The translations under genes and the position numbers were made by a program. The notes beneath the pieces were generated by a model. That model ran no database searches, was not told the origin of the DNA, and saw only the letters and a list, made by a program, of their open reading frames with translations. From Moringa oleifera (taxonomy: Eukaryota > Streptophyta > Magnoliopsida > Brassicales > Moringaceae), in the NCBI GenBank assembly GCA_021397835.1, contig JAJFZO010000168.1:6628897-6692896 (forward strand): 64,000 bases of DNA, given 5' to 3'. Below are positions 60,080 through 64,000 of this stretch, piece by piece (within the stretch, counting starts at the first letter, position 1; the number at the start of each line of letters is the position of its first letter).

Positions 60080-63000
60080 TAGGAGTGAGCATTCGATTAT
60101 TTTGGTTCATTCGGTTTGAAAATTTTAAAAACCAAATTAACCAAATTTTTTTATAATTTAAGTGAAACCGACCGTATTTAAAAGATAACTGAATTAATCA
60201 AACCGAATTTTTTTCAATCGGTTACCGAATAAACCGAAAATTTATTTAGGTTTAAATTTTATATTTTTTACTTTTAAACTATTTTAAATCTTAATAACAA
60301 TTTACAAATTAAATATATATGATATATCATTAACAATCTGTTCATATAGATGAAAAATATAATTAAACTTTACTCTAATAACATTTTTATATATACTTAC
60401 ATGAAAATCGGCATCTTTTATATATAAAAATTAAAATTTTTTATACATCAATAACAACTTTTAGAATATAAAAACTTTTAATCATAAAAAAAAAATTATC
60501 AAAATATAACTGGTATATGATACATTAGTACTTATCAAATTAACAACATCAAAAGGAACATTTTATTGGAATTGCAATCCTTGTTTTTTCTATTTTGCTT
60601 TTAGTTCTTTCAAAAAGTTTTTTTCAACTAATCCGATGCCTGAAAAGCAAAAAAAAAAAAACAAATATAAAAATGTCAAAAAAGAAATAAGTGCATTCTT
60701 ATATATTAATATGACAAAAACTTATCCAAATGAAGCTCCTCCTAAATGAGTTGATATGATACTGCAAAACTATTATATGATAAGATTATATGCAAACAAT
60801 ATTTAGCCTTCACATATAACATCTTAATAACTAATATTTCTCTTTTATGATAATCAATCAATTAAAAAAATCAAAAAATGAAAATTAATCCACCACCAAA
60901 ATCTCAACTATATAAGATGTGAAACTAATAGTGATAAAAGAAATTACTTTGAAATAACAATGCACTTTTACACTAATCAATTGTAGCATCCAATGTAATT
61001 TTTGACAAATCTATAAACACATAATCAAATTTGGTATTAAGAAAACAATAAAGATTAGTAATTAAAAAATATAAAATAATCAAATAAACAAAATAATTAT
61101 CCATATCAAGTTTCTCAAGCTCTACCAAGTCTTCTTCAATGGCATCGAAACATGGAGATCCACGTAACCAATCTTGAGCACAAATAAGGGCTTGTACAAG
61201 TTTAGGAGTTAATGAACTCCTATATGTATCAAGTACACGTCCGTCGGTGCTAAAAGCAGATTCAGAAGCAACCGTAGATATAGGAGTTGCCAATACATCA
61301 CAAGCCATATGGGAAAGAATAGGAAACCTATGACTATTAAGTTTCCACCAATCAAGAATATCAAAGTTATCATCATCTTTTGCATCCTCTTCACTTAAAA
61401 ATCTATCCAATTCTGATTTATTTTCTTCTTTTTCGATCTCTTTCTTATATCTCTTGAACTTAGATAAAAGAACTTGTCTCTCCTTTTTCAATCTTAATTC
61501 ATTTCCCTCTGCAATTTGGCTTACTTGACTGCTTTCACCAACTTGTTCATGTTGAGGTTGAGGTTGCAAACTTCTTTTGTACCCATCAAACAACTCTTCA
61601 ACTGCTTTTTTCATATTACTAGTCATCATTGAAGGTTGTTCCATATCATACATTTCCAAAAAGTAAAAGTTGACAAACTCAAGCTTTTTTCTAAGATCAA
61701 GAATAGAAGCAACATAAAGTAGTATATTCATCTTCTTCACATTTCTCCAATACTTATCAAACTTATCTTTCATTTTTTTTTCCATTGCATTTAACTCAAT
61801 ATCAGAATGTGTTTCCCAATTACGCAAAGTAGTATAAACATTACAAATATCATCAAGAAAACTATTAAAGGTGACATATGAAGAACCTAAAACTTTGATT
61901 GTTAGTTCATAAAATTGTTGCAAGAAAAGATAAAACCTCCTAATAGTTTCCCAATCCTTTTTTTCAGGCAACCCATCTCCTATTATCAACTCATTTCTAT
62001 AATGTGGATCAATATCATCAAAAACCTCAAAAGCCTTCTCAAATTTTTGAGCTGCATCCAACATCAAGTAAGTGGAGTTTCACCTAGTGCTAACATCCAA
62101 ACACAATAAACTTTTGCTTTCAATTTTTTCAACTAAAGCACATTCTTTAAATTTGGCCAACCTTGCAGGTGATTGTTTCACATATTTAACCACCTCTCTA
62201 ACTCGTGCAATTGACTCATTCATTTCTTTTAATCCATTTGTAACAATGAGATTAAGAATGTGCGCAATGCATCTTAAATAAAGATATTTTCCTTCTTGAA
62301 TGCAAGTTCTTAAATTATTCAATCTTTTCTTCAAGTATGAGATTGCAACATCATTAGAACTAGCATTATCGACTGTAACAGTAAAAATCTGATCAATCCC
62401 CCAATCACGCAAACATTTCTCAATGACTTTTCCGATGGCCTCACCTCTATGACTAGAAATAGGACAAAAGTTTAATAGTTTTTTGTTCAATTTCCAATCT
62501 TTATCAACAAAATGAGCTGTAAGACACAAATAATTAATTCTTTGCACTGAAGTCCATGTGTCTGTGGTGAGAGATACTCTTACACTGGATGATCTTAAAA
62601 ACTGTTTCAGTTTAACTTTTTCATCATTATAAAGCTGATAACAATCTCTAGCTATAGTCCATCATGAAGGCATACGAAACTTAGGACATGCAAGTGACAT
62701 GCAACGCCGAAAACTTTTACCATCCACAAATTTGAAAGGTAATTCATCCAATGATCATCTCAGCTATACCCTTTCTAATGGCATCTTGATTGAACTTTCA
62801 ACTACCTAAAGATCCATCTCTCCTAGATTCAAAAACCAATTCAGTTTGACTAGAATCAACACTAACATTTGTTCTCCTCTTACAAGTACCCATATGAGCT
62901 TTCAATGCAGTTGTTCCATTTCTTCTAGAGTCAGCAAAAAACTCTCTATCACAATAATTACATCTACCTTTATGCTCACCTTGTTCATCAAAAAATTTAA

Positions 63001-64000
63001 TGAAGTGTTCCCAAACTTTTGATTTGGGCTTAAACACTTTCCTCTTCAATTTAGAACTTACAGATGATGGATGAATTGAATCTGGTTATGTGACATTAGG
63101 CACAGGATTTACATCATTACTTCTAGTTAACATCTTTTAATTTCTGAAATAAATAACAATTAAAAATAGTTAGTAATAATACTTTTCAATAGTTAGATAA
63201 AATTCTAAAACATTTAATAGTAATACTACGTTACACAAAAATTCATTGCAATAGTAATAGTTAATACCACTACCTTTCAAAATATGATTATGAATTACTA
63301 CAAAAAAACATAATTAACAACTTTAAATTATATCAAGAAAGATTCAAACAAAAAATATAAAGCAAAAATAAAATGAATTAAAAAAATTAACTCTTTAATT
63401 TTCAATACTGGAATTATTTTACCTTACATGTCATAGCTAATACATACCACATATATAAAGAAAAAGTGTTAATACATAAAACAATTTATAATACTTACCC
63501 AAATACAAAAAGGGAATCCATAAAAATGATCTAATTTTTAATTTTAAATGTAATTGTTACAAATTAGGATTTGAAAATTTGAAAGATTAAAGAGCAAGAT
63601 AATGCATGCTACTATTGAAATAATTAAAATTGAAAAGAAAGAAGATTTGGCATAAGGAAACACCGAATGCGTATGGGTGGCGTGGGTGTCGCTGTGATGC
63701 TGCTGATTCTCCAAGATAAATGAACACGACCACACGGTGCATGGATTAAGTTACGGTTACGGCTTCTTAAGTTGAAAGAAAAAAAAAAGAGGAAGTGTGG
63801 CTGCGTTGTGGCTGCGACGTTACTATCGAAAAGATTCCAATTGGAGAGAAAGAAAATCATATCTAAGCAATTGAGTGGTTTGATCAATTACCGAATACGT
63901 GCGTGGTGTGAGTGTGGCTGTGGTGTGGCTGCGATGTTACTCTCGGGATGATTCAAATTGAAGAGAAAGAAGATCAAGCCTAAGGGATTGAGCGGTTTAA
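60080..64000 (-). mobile_element. hAT DNA transposon, defective, cut by window end (right arm)
   Basis: The terminal inverted repeat TAGGAGTGAGCATTCG starts at 60080. The other end would fall near 64444, outside the window, if symmetry continues. The content equals the left copy. Confidence 0.85.
60973..63049 (-). pseudogene. hAT transposase remnant (right arm)
   Basis: Inverted copy of the remnant at 43672-45748: BED finger at 63049-62798, central RNase H-like region at 62547-62080 and C-terminal part with the dimerisation domain at 62067-60973. The translated pieces are identical to those of the left arm, including the same stops and frameshift. Since a dead gene is under no selection, identity of the two copies shows a recent duplication, ongoing homogenisation, or a technical copy. 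Confidence 0.9.

Larger units (their letters stand above)
53366..64000 (-). repeat. Right arm of giant palindrome (runs off the window)
   Basis: Inverted copy of 42721-53349. Three substitutions found outside the copia core: 43302/63419, 46339/60382 and 48920/57798. The last bases of the window still pair with 42721, so the true end lies beyond the window. Confidence 0.97.

Noticed and set aside
1..64000. tRNA, rRNA or miRNA genes
   Set aside because: None recognised by eye: no tRNA A/B box pair with a cloverleaf, no rRNA core. A covariance-model scan would be needed to exclude small RNAs.

Overview
The window looks like nuclear DNA of a flowering plant, probably a eudicot. The genes have small GT-AG (and two GC-AG) introns, the gaps between genes are very AT-rich, and the families are typical of land plants: a DYT1-type bHLH factor, DUF538, P-class PPR proteins, TPS-g terpene synthases, an NPH3/BTB protein and a plant FYVE protein. 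Ty1/copia and hAT transposons are also present. The species cannot be told from the sequence alone.

Left part (1-12 kb): a probable last exon of an uncharacterised Tyr/Gly-rich protein; a two-exon DUF538 gene; a four-exon DYT1-like gene on the minus strand; then two tandem intronless PPR genes of the PPR336 type. The first PPR gene has its presequence and body in different reading frames. Middle (12.7-20.5 kb): two minus-strand TPS-g terpene synthase copies. The first is a clear pseudogene. The second splices in silico into an uninterrupted 581-residue enzyme across seven exons. A third, short intron-containing fragment of the intact copy sits about 20 kb away in the opposite orientation (39.6 kb). 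Next come three minus-strand housekeeping-type genes: a FYVE protein with nine helical repeats (1288 aa), an NPH3-family protein (527 aa), and a 625-aa protein with two RPKL-type motifs.

Right part (42.7-64 kb): the last third of the window is a near-perfect inverted repeat. Two arms of about 10.6 kb meet at a 16-base spacer (53350-53365), and the right arm runs off the window end. Each arm carries a dead hAT transposon, about 3 kb of AT-rich DNA, and the 5' half of a Ty1/copia element (LTR, gag, protease, integrase, part of reverse transcriptase). The symmetry point lies inside the reverse transcriptase gene, so the two LTR promoters fire toward each other across a self-complementary unit. 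Outside the copia core I found only three substitutions plus simple-repeat length changes. Inside the core the arms differ by about 2.5% in the stretch I counted. This palindrome is the most striking feature. It could be a real fold-back duplication with the potential to make hairpin RNA, or an assembly or library artefact, and the mosaic divergence bears on that choice.

Exon boundaries were read by eye from splice signals, frame continuity and family conservation. Homology calls rest on recognised motifs, not on a database search.
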